Shown here piece after piece: positions 20,522 through 32,544 of a stretch of 64,000 bases of DNA. Source of the DNA: Odontocerum albicorne. Lineage: Eukaryota > Arthropoda > Insecta > Trichoptera > Odontoceridae. Positions within the stretch are counted from its first letter, which is position 1; each line of letters opens with the position of its first letter. Below the pieces are notes generated by a model that was given only the letters and a program-made list of their open reading frames with translations, was not told the DNA's origin and made no database searches. The position numbers and the translations under genes are program-made. The stretch spans positions 49,083,011 to 49,147,010 of the forward strand of contig OX463842.1 of assembly GCA_949825065.1 (NCBI GenBank), given 5' to 3'.

Positions 20522-21200
20522 AATATCACTTATTTATTTATTTTCTCAAAACAGGCTTAGCCCAATTACTTTGAGAAATACAAGAAATGTAAACATTAAA
20601 ATTAAAGAATTTTTTTTTGTATAATATAAAAAATAGTGTATATGCATACAAACATACACACTAACATACACATATATTTAAAGTCACTTAAGTACGTTGA
20701 TGAGTGCTTTCTAACGCGCTCGATCTAAGAAGAAAATTTACTTTTCCTTTTGAAATGTTATATGAAATACGTCAATATCCGAAGCAGTCCCGTTCAAAAG
20801 AGTTAAGGCCCTTCCAACAGGCATAGCGGCTGGAAGACCCGTTCTTGGGAATGTTATTGAATTTTTGCCGGCGGAGTGTAGTGTAATTGTTGGGAACATT
20901 TAATGCTAATCTTTGTAGTAATGCAGGACAGCTCACAACTCGTCGAACGAGTTTGACAAGGTGTACCAGGAGACGCGGATCTCTTCTTACGCTAAAAGAG
21001 TTATACCCGAGCATGCCCAGCAGAAACTGAGTAGGATAAAGCCATGGATGGACACCAAACTCACTCATATAGAGATATCGTAGATATTTTTTTTGTACTT
21101 TCTCCACCATGAGTGAGTTCTGTGCCCCCACCGGGCACCAAATGCAAGCATTATCATATGGCGATAAACTCACCAGGTGGTAAATATACAAAATAGGACA
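20522..21200 (-). mobile_element. 5'-truncated LINE (Jockey/CR1-like)
   Basis: A truncated non-LTR element on the minus strand. Coding sequence (20772-21200) is followed by a 3' UTR that ends in the TTATTTATTTATTTTCTC-type tail at 20522. The UTR block GGCTTAGCCCAATTA recurs at 27.07 and 33.35 kb, so at least three copies share this 3' end. Confidence 0.75.
20772..21200 (-). pseudogene. LINE polyprotein C-terminus
   Basis: The frame reads ACIWCPVGAQNSLMVEKVQK, KYLRYLYMSEFGVHPWLYPT and QFLLGMLGYNSFSVRRDPRL, then a Leu/Val-rich stretch with VVSCPALLQRLALNVPNN. The order W-(S/C)-P...IE-x-VQ-(K/R)-x-FLRYL...Y-P...R is that of the region behind the reverse transcriptase in Jockey- and CR1-type LINEs. 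The polymerase itself is absent through 5' truncation. Confidence 0.7.
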
Positions 21201-21260
21201 AAAATGAACACTGTGAGATAGTTTAAGCATAAATGAACACTGTGAGATAGTCATAAAATA

Positions 21261-22560
21261 AATATTCAGTGAAAATGTGAATAAAAGGTTTTAGAGCAAA
21301 ATGATTAAGGGGAAGAAAAAGCCTAAGTATGGTTCGACCAATGAATGATATTTTGAATGATGGAAATGAGAAAAAGGTCAAGAAATAGTAGAAGCTGTAT
21401 GATACAAAATGTTAATATATTCATTCATATCATTACGATAGGAAAGACTGATATTCTGTTCTTTTTGCAATCCTCAACAGAAAAATACGAATGATTTAAC
21501 AAAAAAAAAACGACAATACAAAAATGCTTATGAAACTTCCTCTGTGTATGTTTCAAATCTTCCTAATAGTTTTTGTTTAAAACGTCTTAAAATATTTTTT
21601 GATTTGTTGAAACATCACAATTTTTATGTATGACTCCGGTATGTTACATAGTTTGAAAATGCTTTCATAAAACAAAACAGCTGCGTAATTTTTCATAGAA
21701 AACATTTTTTCTTCACATTTCGACGAATATTCCTAATTTTACAATTGACTCATTAAAAATGAGCATTGCTCTTTCACAACACTTTGTTAATGTTCCAATC
21801 CTTTTACAAATTAAAGTTTCAATTAAATACTCTCGGTAAAATTTCAGACGGTGAATTCAGAAAACTGACCTTACAGCAGCATAAATTTTCAGAACGACAG
21901 CATGAAGCAGGATGAGAATAAAAATAAGCAAACGCTTAAAGTTTTCCTTTGCAAAAGCCAGACAATAAAATCCTTTTATATCGAGTTTAAGAATACAGTT
22001 GAAGTTTTTAATCAGTTTTCGTCGGAGGCAAAAAATAACTCGCTTTCTCATGTAAAACTTGACAATTCCGAAATTGAAAATATATCAAAGTAATTTAGTT
22101 TAAGAAATGTGGTTTTCGTGATTTGTATTTGAAATGGAGTTTTAGAATTATAAAATCATACTTCAAACGATTTTAATTAACAATGCTTTACTTTTACCAC
22201 GTAATTTAAGTAAGTAATAGGCAATTTAGACCAAAGTTTTGACCATCGACACTTTTCCTATCTTGGGATACTAATTATTCAAACAATGATTTTTTTTTCA
22301 ATGTTATCACCTAAATGTGAAAAAAATATGTACTTCACGATTTTACAAAAGTATTTTTTTTATCATTTATAAATAAATTACTTAAAAATCTTTGATTTTT
22401 CTAAACAAAAATTCACGAAAACTAAGCGTAAACTTTATAGAATGAATTTGAAAAAAAAAACTTTTTTTTATCATCTTCACAAATAAAATGTAAAACTCTT
22501 AAGTGAAAGTTATATGTTATACCGTCAAGTCGTGGAGATAGAAATGTAAAAGTACACTTT
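21261..22560. other. AT-rich spacer, nothing recognised
   Basis: 1.3 kb without a supported gene or repeat. Opposite-strand frames at 21857-22093 overlap and have no domain. Confidence 0.4.
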
Positions 22561-22565
22561 TGTTT

Positions 22566-22748
22566 TGTATAGTACAACCTGGAGTGTTTATAGTCATGTG
22601 ACAATGTTCTTCAACCAACCATAAAGACCTTACAGAGGCTTTAAGTAAAAATCAGAATGAATCTTCATAAAAACCTTACTGAACCCGCAACCCTCGAGCT
22701 GTAAGATTCGAGTCTCGGTCACTGGTTTACTGAGGTCATATGTTAACT
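22566..22748 (-). mobile_element. SINE, diverged
   Basis: On the plus strand the tail comes first (ACAACCTGGAGTGTTTATAG, GTGACAATGTTCTTCAACCA), then the body, then the head with GAACCCGCAACCCTCGAGC and GGTTTACTGAGGTCAT. This is the same minus-strand order as at 18.17 and 51.25 kb. Confidence 0.6.
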
Positions 22749-23182
22749 ATAAAAAAATGGACTTATGTTAAAAATGAAACAATCATTTACAACAATATCG
22801 TATATAATGATATTAGATTACTTTGAGTTACGAAACTTAGCTTTGAAATGAAAGTTTAGGTTGTACACGCTTTTGATTATTACGTACGATGGATTCCATG
22901 TCTTTTGAGTAAAAAAACTAGTGGTAGTAATATTTTGGTTTCTAGAACGTAAAAAAAACTAACGGCATAATTTTATTCTGATCTATACAATAGAAATATT
23001 AAAAAACCAAGCTTTTTCTTTTCAATGATTTAATAAAATCGTCAAATCTTGTTTTCGGAAGGGACACAAAACATTTATAACATGAAACCAGTATAGATAT
23101 ATTTATAAATCCTTACAAACGCTTTAAGGCAGTACACAACACAAATAAAAAGGTAACACAATATGAGCCTTTTTCATAAATC
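22749..23182. other. Spacer, nothing recognised
   Basis: No coding or repeat signature seen. Confidence 0.4.
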
Positions 23183-23449
23183 TCACAAAGAATTCCACGA
23201 ATTTCGTTCGCAGCAAAGACTAGTCGGGTAGAAATTTAGGGGCAAAGCAAAGGGGCTAATAAATAGGGATGTTGTAAAACAACGAGTAATGTCGTTGTCG
23301 GGAACGACCCATAAAAAGTTCTTGGTCACGACATAAGAGATACTCCGCAGACCGTGTGACCGCTGCTTTATGTCGTGAATTGTACAACTGGGACGAGTTT
23401 GTAAGGAAAACTCGGACACAGGGAGTGGAAACGCCCGCTGTAGTGCCAT
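23183..23449 (-). other. Unidentified ATG-to-TGA frame, 88 codons
   Basis: An ATG-initiated frame in a patch (23180-23520) that is GC-richer than its surroundings. It begins MALQRAFPLPVSEFSLQTRP and contains CTIHDIKQRSHGLRS; no signal peptide, membrane span or known domain is evident. The patch ends near CAGGCGGACTTCCTGAAAG, which has a loose inverted partner (CTTTCAGGAAACGGAAG) about 80 bp on. It may be part of an unrecognised repeat or a true small exon. Confidence 0.2.
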
Positions 23450-23694
23450 GACATATTGTATGAAGAAAGTGAAACCAGAGCCTTATTTTACTTCTCTATT
23501 GGTCTTGCCCAGTATACAGGCGGACTTCCTGAAAGTGAATATTCATGACTTCATAATGGTGTATTGCTTTGTTGTTTAATTAATTTCAGCTTTCAGGAAA
23601 CGGAAGTATTCTCCTTTTAACGAGACTTGACACTTTGTTTTAAATATTACGTGTAATAAATTATCACTATGTGAGTATATGCCGTACATTTTTT

Positions 23695-24034
23695 CCTAGA
23701 TGACTTCAACAACTTGATTGGGGGTTGCGTGCTCGATTCTCGTTGGTACCCGATTTAAAGAGCTTTAATCTGGATTTCTCCTAGATGACTTCAACGACTT
23801 GATTGGGGGTTTCTTGCTCGATTCTCGTTGGTACCCAATTTAAAGAGCTTTAATCTGGATTTCTCCTAGATGACTTCAACGACTTGATTGGGGGTTGCGT
23901 GCTCGATTCTCGTTGGTACCCGATTTAAAGAGCTTTAATCTGGATTTCTCCTAGATGACTTCAACGACTTGATTGGGGGTTTCGTGCTCGATTCTCGTTG
24001 GTACCCGATTTAAAGAGTTCTAATCTGGATTTCA
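23695..24034 (+). repeat. 85-bp tandem array of a SINE head, 4 units
   Basis: Four copies start at 23695, 23780, 23865 and 23950. Each reads CCTAGATGACTTCAACGACT, TGATTGGGGGTT, CGATTCTCGTTGGTACCC, TTTAAAGAGCTTTAATCTGG. The GGGTT...GCTCGATTC block corresponds to the B box of the SINEs here and AATTTAAAGAGCTTTAATC to their body start, so the unit is a SINE 5' region repeated in tandem. The copies differ at very few sites. Confidence 0.9.
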
Positions 24035-24420
24035 ATAACGGGCATTTGTAACATAATATTGGTTAATTAGAAATTAGTTTCACATGGCAATAAACAATCC
24101 AATCAACATTGGAAGTATAATACAACATAAAAAAAAACATAACACTCGAAACGTAACCGTATTATTTTTTAACTATCCAAAATACGAAATTCATAACTAA
24201 AATTCATTTGAATGGAAACATGAAGTGAAGAGACAAGTATTTATATATAACAAAGAAATAAGTCTGCTATTTTATGGATACAGGCAATCACTTCATTAGG
24301 CAAGGTCTGTGACGAGGTGGTGTAATTTTTTTATCGCAAATTTAATTTCTTTGTCCTATCGCACAAAAAACCTGAAACATTCATACCCTTATTTATTTAT
24401 TTAACATTTTTATTGCAAAT
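24035..24420. other. Spacer, nothing recognised
   Basis: AT-rich DNA without a supported feature. Confidence 0.4.
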
Positions 24421-24421
24421 A

Positions 24422-24480
24422 AAATCTGGTGGGCTTATTGCCAGGCGGCAATCTCTTCCAACCAATCAGACAAAACTAAA
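24422..24480 (-). mobile_element. SINE tail fragment
   Basis: CTGGTGGGCTTATTGCC and GGCAATCTCTTCCAACCAAT are the common 3' part of the window's SINEs in reverse orientation. No head is attached. Confidence 0.6.
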
Positions 24481-24714
24481 TGAATCAAGTTACTTGGTCG
24501 CATAAATCATTTAAATGACTATCTATCCCCGCAAAGTCCATAAACACCTACGTGAGCATATGCCCACAAAGACGGAAAATCACCCGAACATTATTTTTCA
24601 TATAAAGTGAGATGTCGACAATCAAAAGAAAAAAAGAAAAGGAAGGGATCGTAGACATTAAAGGAAAAGAAAAATCAGGAATAAAAACGTTATTTTACTG
24701 ACAAGAATTTTTTT

Positions 24715-24935
24715 TTTGAAAAAAAAAAAAGAGTTTTTTTCAGTCGCTTTTTAAAGCATGCAAAAGACGGGGCGAGTCTTATATTGGTTTGTAACTGATT
24801 CCAAAGTCTCACTGCTTAGACAGTAAAGAACGACGTAAAAAAAGAGGAGCGGTGAACTGGAAAGGCCAATAAACAATCGTTGTTTGAGCGTAGCGCTAAT
24901 CCATAATTGGAAATACGCTGAAAATTTTCGGAGAG
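24715..24935 (-). pseudogene. LINE C-terminal coding scrap
   Basis: The minus strand reads RSNNDCLLAFPVHRSSFFTS, then a stop, then AVRLWNQLQTNIRLAPSFAC, FKKRLKKTL. R-LWN-x-L...IR...S-x-x-x-FK-x-x-LK is the conserved very C-terminal block of many LINE polyproteins. One TAA interrupts it. It continues poorly upstream to about 24960. Confidence 0.6.
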
Positions 24936-25074
24936 ATAACAGGGGATGGCGGGACAGTTAAGGATATTATACAATAGAGACAGTATGTGAATTTGGCATC
25001 TATTTCAAATATTCAACCCTCACGTATACTCATGACTCCTATGTCATAACATATGTATATAATTTGAACCGTAT

Positions 25075-25245
25075 CATAATCTCATCAACCACACTTACAT
25101 AATCTCATCAACCACACGTACATAATCTCATCAACCACACTTACATAATCTCATCAACCACACTTACATAATCTCATAAACCACACGTACATAATCTCAT
25201 CAACCACACTTACATAATCCCATCAACCACACTTACAGAATCGTT
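25075..25245 (+). repeat. 23-bp tandem repeat, about 7 units
   Basis: Repeated ATAATCTCATCAACCACACT plus TAC, with ACTTAC alternating with ACGTAC and one unit with CATAAACC. The array is flanked by ordinary AT-rich DNA. Confidence 0.9.
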
Positions 25246-25305
25246 TTTAAGTTTTGACTTAATAGATTTCTCATATAAACGTCATATTATTTATTTTCCC
25301 TTATG

Positions 25306-25492
25306 ACGGACTCCATGGCCTGGTGGTAAGACGCTTGTCTGCCGATCCGGAGGTTGCGGGTTCAATCCCCGCTGGAACCCAGATTAAAAAAAAAATTCAG
25401 TCTGTTTTTCACTTAGGGCACATTAAAACATATTTTTGGTTAGTTGGTAGATATTGTCACATGGCAATAAACTCGCCAGGTTAAATAAAAAT
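25306..25492 (+). mobile_element. SINE, best-preserved copy
   Basis: The tRNA-like head has A box TGGCCTGGTGGTAAGACG and B box GGGTTCAATCCCCGC, then a body with TCAGTCTGTTTTTCACTTAG and a tail GTCACATGGCAATAAACTCG, CCAGGTTAAAT. The head resembles a real tRNA more than the other copies do, but the attached body, shared with copies at 18.2, 40.0 and 51.3 kb, identifies it as a SINE and not a tRNA gene. Confidence 0.85.
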
Positions 25493-25819
25493 AGAAGAAT
25501 ATAATTAAATGTATTAAGTCGTACAGTGCTCAATTTCTTTGTAAAATATCTCCTTTATTTTTTTAAACACTTGATTGTAAAATATACAAATGGTCAGTTT
25601 ATTGAAATACGACATTTTTTTCAACATCATTTTTTTCAACTTTCAACCAGACAAGGGTTATATATATTTATGTGGGTGTACATCTTTAGAAAGTACTTGA
25701 AGACAACTCTTTTTGAGAGGTCTCATCAAAATTAGTGATTCTATAAGTATATGAATTACCCCATTCTTTCCAGTACCTATTACAATTAGAAAAAAAATAC
25801 TTTAGTCATTTAATTTAGT
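25493..25819. other. AT-rich spacer, nothing recognised
   Basis: A 69-codon frame at 25526 is rich in Phe/Ile/Lys and has no domain. Confidence 0.4.
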
Positions 25820-25912
25820 TCACCTTCACCTGACAAGGAAGACGGGGGTCATTGAAACCGGTAGTGAACTGAAATAAAACAGTGTGAATATACAAGTATT
25901 TTATTTAGTTTT
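25812..25912 (+). mobile_element. PLE-type tail, family 2
   Basis: TTAGTTCACCTTCACCTGAC, GAAACCGGTAGTGAACTGAA and ATAAAACAGTGTGAATA match, in order, the reversed tails at 47.1-47.3 and 49.8-49.95 kb. Only the ~100-bp tail is present. Confidence 0.6.
25825..25868 (+). ncRNA. Hammerhead-like sequence, one core base changed
   Basis: 44 nt: TTCAC (stem I), CTGACAA (core, expected CUGANGA, so one G is changed to A), a 17-nt stem-loop II closing GAC with GTC, GAAA, CCGGTA with the minimal stem III, and GTGAA (stem I partner, 5 bp). Length and order are identical to the copy at 47190-47233. The changed core base predicts loss of cleavage. Confidence 0.55.
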
Positions 25913-26376
25913 GGTTAAAATTTTATAAGAACGAAACAATCACAAAGCGAAACAAACGTCTTTGTAAGATTTAAGAAATTATATTATATAATACATGAAT
26001 ACTAAACACATTCACTCCACTATATCTAAAGTCGGATGTTTTATATTACACATCGGAAGATCCAAAAAGATGTATTTGTTGTTCGTCTTCACTTGATTAC
26101 TTTTCCGCGGTATTTTTTTAGCAACTATGTTTTTTTTTAACATATGCAGATGTGGGAAAGTTCGAACTTAAATGATTGCAGCTACTATCTTTCTATTCCT
26201 TCCCTCAACATGTGTTTATTTTTGTGCTATTTATTTTTAGATTATTATGTATTTATTTATTTTACTTATTTTTTAATTATTATTATTTATTTTTAAACAT
26301 GTGTTTATTTTTTATCTGTCAATTACAGTGGGTTTGAATCTAGAAGAGCGCCTTTCAGCTGTGTCTTGTATTTCAA
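25913..26376. other. AT-rich spacer, nothing recognised
   Basis: 26200-26310 is a T/A low-complexity stretch with repeated TTATTTATTTTT motifs. Confidence 0.45.
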
Positions 26377-26614
26377 CCAGTTGTTTTCAACCTTTTTACA
26401 CCCGTGGAGCAGGGAAAATATGAAAAATGTTTCGTGAACCACTATTACAGAAATCAAAACTATTATTTACGTAGTATTTTGTATATTAGTTGTTAAATTT
26501 AATATATAATCAAAATTCTACCCTAGTTTTAGGCGTATTATATGTAAAGCGGCAATAATTTTTTCGCTGACTGGCAGGAAATTTCTGGGAACCGGTGGTT
26601 GAAGATCACTGCTC
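26377..26614. mobile_element. hAT-type MITE
   Basis: The left end (CCAGTTGTTTTCAACC, then TACACCCGTGGAGCAG) and the reverse complement of the right end (GCAGTGATCTTCAACCACCG) give CAGTxxTxxTCAACC-type inverted ends, usual for hAT elements. The inside (GAAAATATGAAAAATGTTTC) has no transposase frame. An 8-bp target duplication was not clear. Confidence 0.5.
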
Positions 26615-27035
26615 TAAATGATATTTAATAAATTGTCTCTATTTTTATTATGATTAGTAGCAGTGCCATTTTCTGTGTGAAAGGGTACAACATTGTTTAA
26701 AAAAAAAACGAAACATTTACAAATATTTCTAACTACTAGAAAATATCAAGAAAACGAGAGTCGTGAAGAAACACATTCATCATTGAAGAGATATATATTT
26801 TCAAATAGTGATTTGAAGTAAACCAACGGTCTTCACTTAAAAATCAGTGCTTGGCTAACTCTCTTCGGATAAAATATACTTTTTTCAACAACGCATGTTT
26901 TGTTCGGTTGCAAAAATAGGAACATTATTCTTCTTCAAAGATGCTCTCCTCTTCGATGATTGGCAATCATCATGACTGTCTTGAACCTTGAGGCAGCAAT
27001 CTTGAGCAAAGCTTTCATAAAAAAATGGAATTCCA
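26615..27035. other. Spacer, nothing recognised
   Basis: No supported features. Confidence 0.4.
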
Positions 27036-27039
27036 TATT

Positions 27040-27570
27040 TATTTATATCAATTTACAATACAGCCTTAGCCCAATGACATTGCAATATAAATAAAATATT
27101 ACAAAAATCTCCTAAACAAGTTGATAAGTGCATTCCATGGTCCCTTGATTAGAAAACAATTCTCTTTTATTTTTGATAATGTGATATGAAATATGTATGT
27201 CAACATCCGAAGCAGTTGTGTTACTCGTAAAAAGAGTTAAGGCCCTTTCAATAGGAATAGGGGCTGGGAAATCCGTTCTTACGTATGTGTTTGAGAACAG
27301 CTCTTGCTGGCGCAGTTTAGTGTAATTGTTAGGAATATTCAATATTAATATTTATAGCAACGCTGGACAACTCACAACGTCTTAAACGAGTCTGACAAAG
27401 TACCTATATACCAGGAGACGAAGATTACTTCCAATACTCAAGGAGTTATTTCCAAGCATGCCCCGCAGAAGCTGAGTAGGATAAAGCCATGGATTGACAC
27501 CAAACTCACTCATAGATATTTATGCTGTACTTTCTCTACCATGAGGGAGTTCTGAGCCCCTGAAAGCTCA
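27040..27570 (-). mobile_element. 5'-truncated LINE, second copy of the 20.5-kb type
   Basis: The minus strand runs from a coding remnant (27480-27570, matching the EFGVHPWLYPT region at 20.8-21.2 kb in nucleotide order) through SCPALL and NIPNNYTKLRQQE to a 3' UTR with the GCCTTAGCCCAATGAC block and an A/T tail near 27040. It has frameshifts and stops throughout and is more decayed than the 20.5-kb copy. Confidence 0.65.
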
Positions 27571-28204
27571 AAATTGACGCATTGATCTCTACAAACCAAT
27601 AAATTAAATAGTATTTGAAAAACATAATGTTGATAAACTTAATTGATTTCATTTTGTCAACTTTGGAACTACTTTCAATATACGCAAGTACTGAACACAA
27701 TATTTAAAAAAAAAATCTTAATTCATAGTAATTGGATGTTAATTTAATAAATCTGAAAATATTTTCGTAGATTTTTTTGTGTATTAATAATTTCTATAGA
27801 TAACTTTTCTTTCACAGTGGCCCTGTAGTAAAGCACACACTTAATTAATATTAGTGTGGGCACCAAACATATTGACTGGTGGCGCATAAGTAATGAAAAT
27901 ATTCTCGAGACTAGCAATAAGGGTTGACTGTTAGCCGGTTGGGCCGGAAAAGGCTGTGGGGGTATCGTAATTTTTCGCCATCAGATTGGTATGTATGTAC
28001 GTATAGGGTGCTGTGATTGGGACCAATAAGGTCCGTTACCAGAGTAAGGGATGATAGGGAGGCTTGGTATTGGGGATTGTAGTAGGGTAACCAAATGTAA
28101 TGATACATTTTATACTATGAGTAGTATATTTAAAGCTAGTTTCAAAATAAATGGTTTCTAATTTCAATAGCGTTTTTTTACCTAAATAAGGGATATTTAT
28201 ATCA
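27571..28204. other. Spacer, nothing recognised
   Basis: A tRNA-like scrap (CAGTGGCCCTGTAGTAAAGC) at 27818-27838 may be a decayed SINE head. The rest is unassigned. Confidence 0.35.
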
Positions 28205-28385
28205 CACTTTTGGAATTTAATGACCTCTGTGGCTTTGTTAAAGATCACCGCAACCTCCTGTCTTACAACTTGGAAGTTGAGGCTTTGATTTCCATTGATA
28301 CCCAATTTAATGAAAAAGGTTTCGGTCTGATTTTCACATAAGGCATTTTTAACATCTTTTTAGTTGGGTTCATAATTTCTACATA
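28205..28385 (+). mobile_element. SINE, diverged
   Basis: The head-like CTGTGGCTTTGTTAAAGATC and a degenerate B box (GAGGCTTTGATTTCCATTG) are followed by the body AATTTAATGAAAAAGGTTTC, CGGTCTGATTTTCACATAAG, GCATTTTTAACATC, in the usual SINE order. The 3' tail is lost. Confidence 0.55.
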
Positions 28386-30460
28386 GAAATTAGCTTAGAA
28401 GACATGTACAATAAAAAAAATTGTAACTTTTTTCATCAACAAAGTGAAATGAATCAGAGGTAATGAAATTTTTCTCAAACAATTATATTTATCTCAAAAG
28501 CTCTCCTCCAAGTAGATTTACATAAAAAGGTCATGAACCGTTATCTTATGAGAAGAATATTAACAGAAAGTATATTGAAACAATTTGTAGGATGAATTTC
28601 GGTCATTATTGAATTCTACTGACCTGCAGAGAATATCTGTTTTTGATAGTCTACTCTGCAAGTGTAGCCTTAAGGTGTGACTCTAACTAGATCATGTTTG
28701 ACAAAGTACGCAAACATGTTAAGTGAAAGTGTTGACCTGTTAACCTATTCAATTGCTTCCCCTCACATCATTATGGGATTGAAGAGTGACTTTTTTTATT
28801 AGTTATCATCAAAGAATGATTTGGTATGATTTGTGTCACCCATGTGTCATTTGCAGATGGGCCCCTGCGTTGTGTCTAGTTACATTTACAGAATGGGTAT
28901 TGTGGAGAAACTCGGCTGCAAGTGTGATGTGGATGATGTAACTAGAAACCATGTATTTTTCGGTGGTATTTTGTAAAAAATATTTGATTTACTAAACACC
29001 ATATCTTTACTGCGTTCAATAAACATTACGTTTCTTCTTGCTTCGTGGAACTTTTCCACTTATAAATCGATTGTTTATTTTTTTCAGCTGAATTAGTTGA
29101 AACTTTGAATTGTCTACAATTGGATTTAAAAAAAATTGTTTCATTATATTGACTAATAAAATTGCAAAGTTACTTTAATTTGGTGGCACAAATCATCCTA
29201 TTGGGGTGGATTGCATGTTAAAAAAAACTTTTTCCATTTTTTTTTATTTCATGGTAATAACACAAAATAATTTCACTGAAAGGCTTCAGCAACGCATTAA
29301 TCACTTTCTGAAAACTCCGACTTGAAAGTCTTATTTGATTTAAAAATCTTGTTTTTTTTACCAGGGTAGTAGTTTTCAATTATTGATCTTATGGTATATT
29401 GAAGCCTTTTAAAACCATTTTCTGAGGTCTCTGAAAACTGTTGGACACAACTTGCAGACAATTTGAAACTCAACTATTAGACGACAAACGTTATAAAATA
29501 TCAAAATATTATGTTTAATAAATGAAAATTTTAATTTATTCAGTATAATTGTTGTAGATTTTTTACATTTTTTAGTCTTAATTTTAATACTTTATATTCC
29601 TCAATAATTAATATACTCCTACTTTACAATAGAAATGTTACCTCCACCATACTGTTCGATGTTTCATATGTGTTGGTACAATAATGTGTTTTTTAACCCT
29701 TTAATTTGAATAGATTGATGACTGAAGCTGTACTTGGAAGACTGAGGTGTTGCAGTTAGTGAAATTTCCAACGTCTCGAATTCAAATGCAGAAATATTAT
29801 TACTTATCTAACTTTGTCAAATAAGTTCTCCTACATAAGATTTTTTCTACTCGTTTATTAATACATTAAAAAAACCTTTTATAACGTTTCAATTCAAATA
29901 CCTTCTTCTTTGTCGTATTGTTCATTGTTGAGCATTGTGGTTTCGTGATACTCTGGAACTGAATGGATAACTCTGTCCTATTGCTGTTGGCCCTGACCCA
30001 TGGTGAGTTCAGCATTCAATCAGAAACTAGTTATTTCTTAGATTTGGTCATTGAACCTTGCCGGAGTCTGTCCTCTTGATTACCACCCCTCAATACTTTC
30101 AGTTACTCCCAGTTTCTTCAAACTGTCTCTTTGTTTCTTACGATATATCCAAAGTATGACAGTATTCTCTTCCTGCATACTTTTAATAACCTTGTTTTGA
30201 CCTTTATATCCTGGAAAAATGGACTTGTTGGAGCGTCTTGCAGTCCATGAGATACGAAAAAATTTGGTGCCAGCACCACATGTAGAAACAATCAGGATAA
30301 CTTTTTACTTTTCTTCATCGTCCATATCGCCATTATATAGGGGTATTTTTTTTAAAGAAAAGAAGAATTTTCAATGGATCGACATCTCTATTAAAAGTTT
30401 CTTAAGTTACAGTGATTTTCATATAAGTACTGGTCACCCTCGTGAGGGATGGTTTGCACG
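28386..30460. other. Spacer, nothing certain
   Basis: 2 kb without a supported gene. 29900-30220 has the C/T-rich texture of a reversed, decayed LINE, but no protein motif can be read. The 101-codon frame from 30219 (MDLLERLAVHEIRKNLVPAP) is not a known family. Confidence 0.3.
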
Positions 30461-32270
30461 CACAGAAATAATTTACAGCCTGAGTTTGTCGCACGTGGCG
30501 CGCGGCGCGCCATCGAAAAACTAAGGCCAATAATTTAGTATCGGTACGTGGATTCCTGGGCACTGCCCTGCTCCTTGCCGATATAAAAATCCTTAGAAAG
30601 GACTCTATTTGGTATCTATTTCTAAGATTTTTTTTAACAGCGTACGTGGGTTAAAAGAAAAAAAATGTTAATTGTATCGTACATTTTTTTAAGTATCTTC
30701 ATCAGTTTTCTAAACATTAAAGCATTGTAAAAGAAAATTAATTGTGAACATTGTCAAAATAAAGAAACCGTATCTGGATTTGACTAGAATAAATGTATCA
30801 CTAACTTTAAAAAGTATCAAAGTTTTTTTAAATACCATATATTGAAGTTATTTATTCTTGACTGAAAAAAAACTTGACAAGAAAATGGATATTAAATAAG
30901 GAAAAACGCATCAAGTCACTGGATCTTATAATATTTTGGCGTCGAACTTTTTTTCTAAATCGAGTTATTTTTTTATTTCTTCGTTTTTCTTTCCATACAA
31001 GATATCTTACGATAGTGATTTTATCGACTTAAAAATACTAATATTATATTTTCAATAAAAAAATTAATTAAAAAAATAAATACGTCAGATCAACAACCTT
31101 AAATATTTGAAAGACAATATGCAATAAAACACTATAGAATAAGTTTTTTTTAATAAAAATTAAAAGAAATTGAATGAAGAATGCATTCAAATTAAAAAAA
31201 ATGATGCAAGTGTCATTTTAACAGTGAAAGGACGAAGAGAGAAGAGTTTTTGCGAGCCTTATATAGGTATAGGTAAGTAAGTGAATGATTGATACAAATG
31301 TATGTGATGAGAAGCTCTTTGGCATGTGATATAGTTGTTGAGATAATAATACGGTAAGGTTATGTGATAACTTGGGATTGGATAATTGTGTAACTTGGGA
31401 TTGTAGTATTTCTAAGGATGTGAATATTTCAGAAGAGTGTTAAGTATTTAGAAAAATAGATCAAATTTAGAATAAAAAATGTATCAGTTTTAAAGACTTT
31501 ATCGTAGGATTTGTCTAGTAAAGGGACTTTCTTTTTTCACAAAACGTACAAGTGATATTCGGTTCTTTTTCTATTAAAATTATTTTAATTTAATTTTTTT
31601 TACTGTGGAAAATAAATACATAAATAAAAATGTATATATTTTCATCCTAAATATATGCAAATAAAAAAAAAACTGAGAAAATATGAAAACTCGTTTGTTA
31701 TTAGATAATACATAATATGAATTCAAAGCATTAGGGGAAGGGGCGAATTCATATTATTTGACCGGTGGTGAAAAATGTCGAAGGGGAGCCTGGCGCCTTG
31801 AACCACCAGTTGTCTGCATCACATCTTGTTTCTTATCCCCTCTTTGTCCGCAGAAAGAAAAATAGTGCTTTTGGCCTCTTCGACCGAAAAAAACAAGGCA
31901 AATTTGCGTCAAATATAAAAATTATCGCTGTTTACGAATAGAAAAGGAATTTTGCGAAAGCTAATATAAACAGCTGGAAACGTTTATTATTTACTTAAGA
32001 AGTTTTTCTTATATGCTTTGTAACAACCTTTTGGTTAAGACATGCATTTGATATCGACATTTTTATTTCTTCTCGTAATATTTCAATTAATTTTAACGTG
32101 AAGATATTAATTATAATAAAATTACAATTTATATAGCGCCGTTTAGGGAGCAGATTCTCGTCGAGGACTTTCTAAGCTGGGATTTAAACTCGCTACCTTC
32201 TTACTCGGGATTAAAAATATTATTAAATATGAGTAAATTAATATAAGCTGAGTTCATTAGATTAGGTAGT
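30461..32270. other. Spacer with small GC island and a small inverted repeat
   Basis: 30480-30520 is a sharp GC island (GTGGCGCGCGGCGCGCCATC) with no gene attached. At 31710-31760 AATATGAATTC and GAATTCATATT form a short hairpin. 31100-31240 is A-rich. A weak reversed tRNA-like scrap lies at 32160-32210. Nothing else is recognised. Confidence 0.35.
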
Positions 32271-32271
32271 T

Positions 32272-32362
32272 TCCCGCTGTAGTACTCCCCTCGAACGACA
32301 CAGGCATTCTTTCCGCCTAGTGTTCGAGGGTATAAGGATACCTATGACTTCGGTCATATTCA
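32272..32362 (-). mobile_element. Repeat family X, end fragment
   Basis: Read on the minus strand: GGTATCCTTATACCCTCGAA, CACTAGGCGGAAAGAATGCC, TGTGTCGTTCGAGGGGAGTA. The same end is found on the plus strand at 33048-33122 and 52075-52142. The class is unknown; it may be a non-autonomous element. Confidence 0.55.
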
Positions 32363-32544
32363 TGCTTTAAAAAAAATAAAAATAAAATTTTAAAAAATTG
32401 TTAAAAAAAGACGCAGAAAACTAATCAAGGGAAGACGAACTACAAACAAACTTTTGCAGAGCTTTTAATATGTGATAATAACACATTCGGCTTTGGATGT
32501 GGTGTATGAGTCATAATATAGATAAATTTATATATCAAAATCTT

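Noticed and set aside
23695..25245. CRISPR-like arrays (short direct repeats at 23.7 and 25.1 kb)
   Set aside because: The repeats are contiguous with no unique spacers, and the DNA is of animal type.
25317..25383. A functional tRNA gene (good A and B boxes)
   Set aside because: The downstream body and tail match other SINE copies in the window, so it is a tRNA-derived SINE head.
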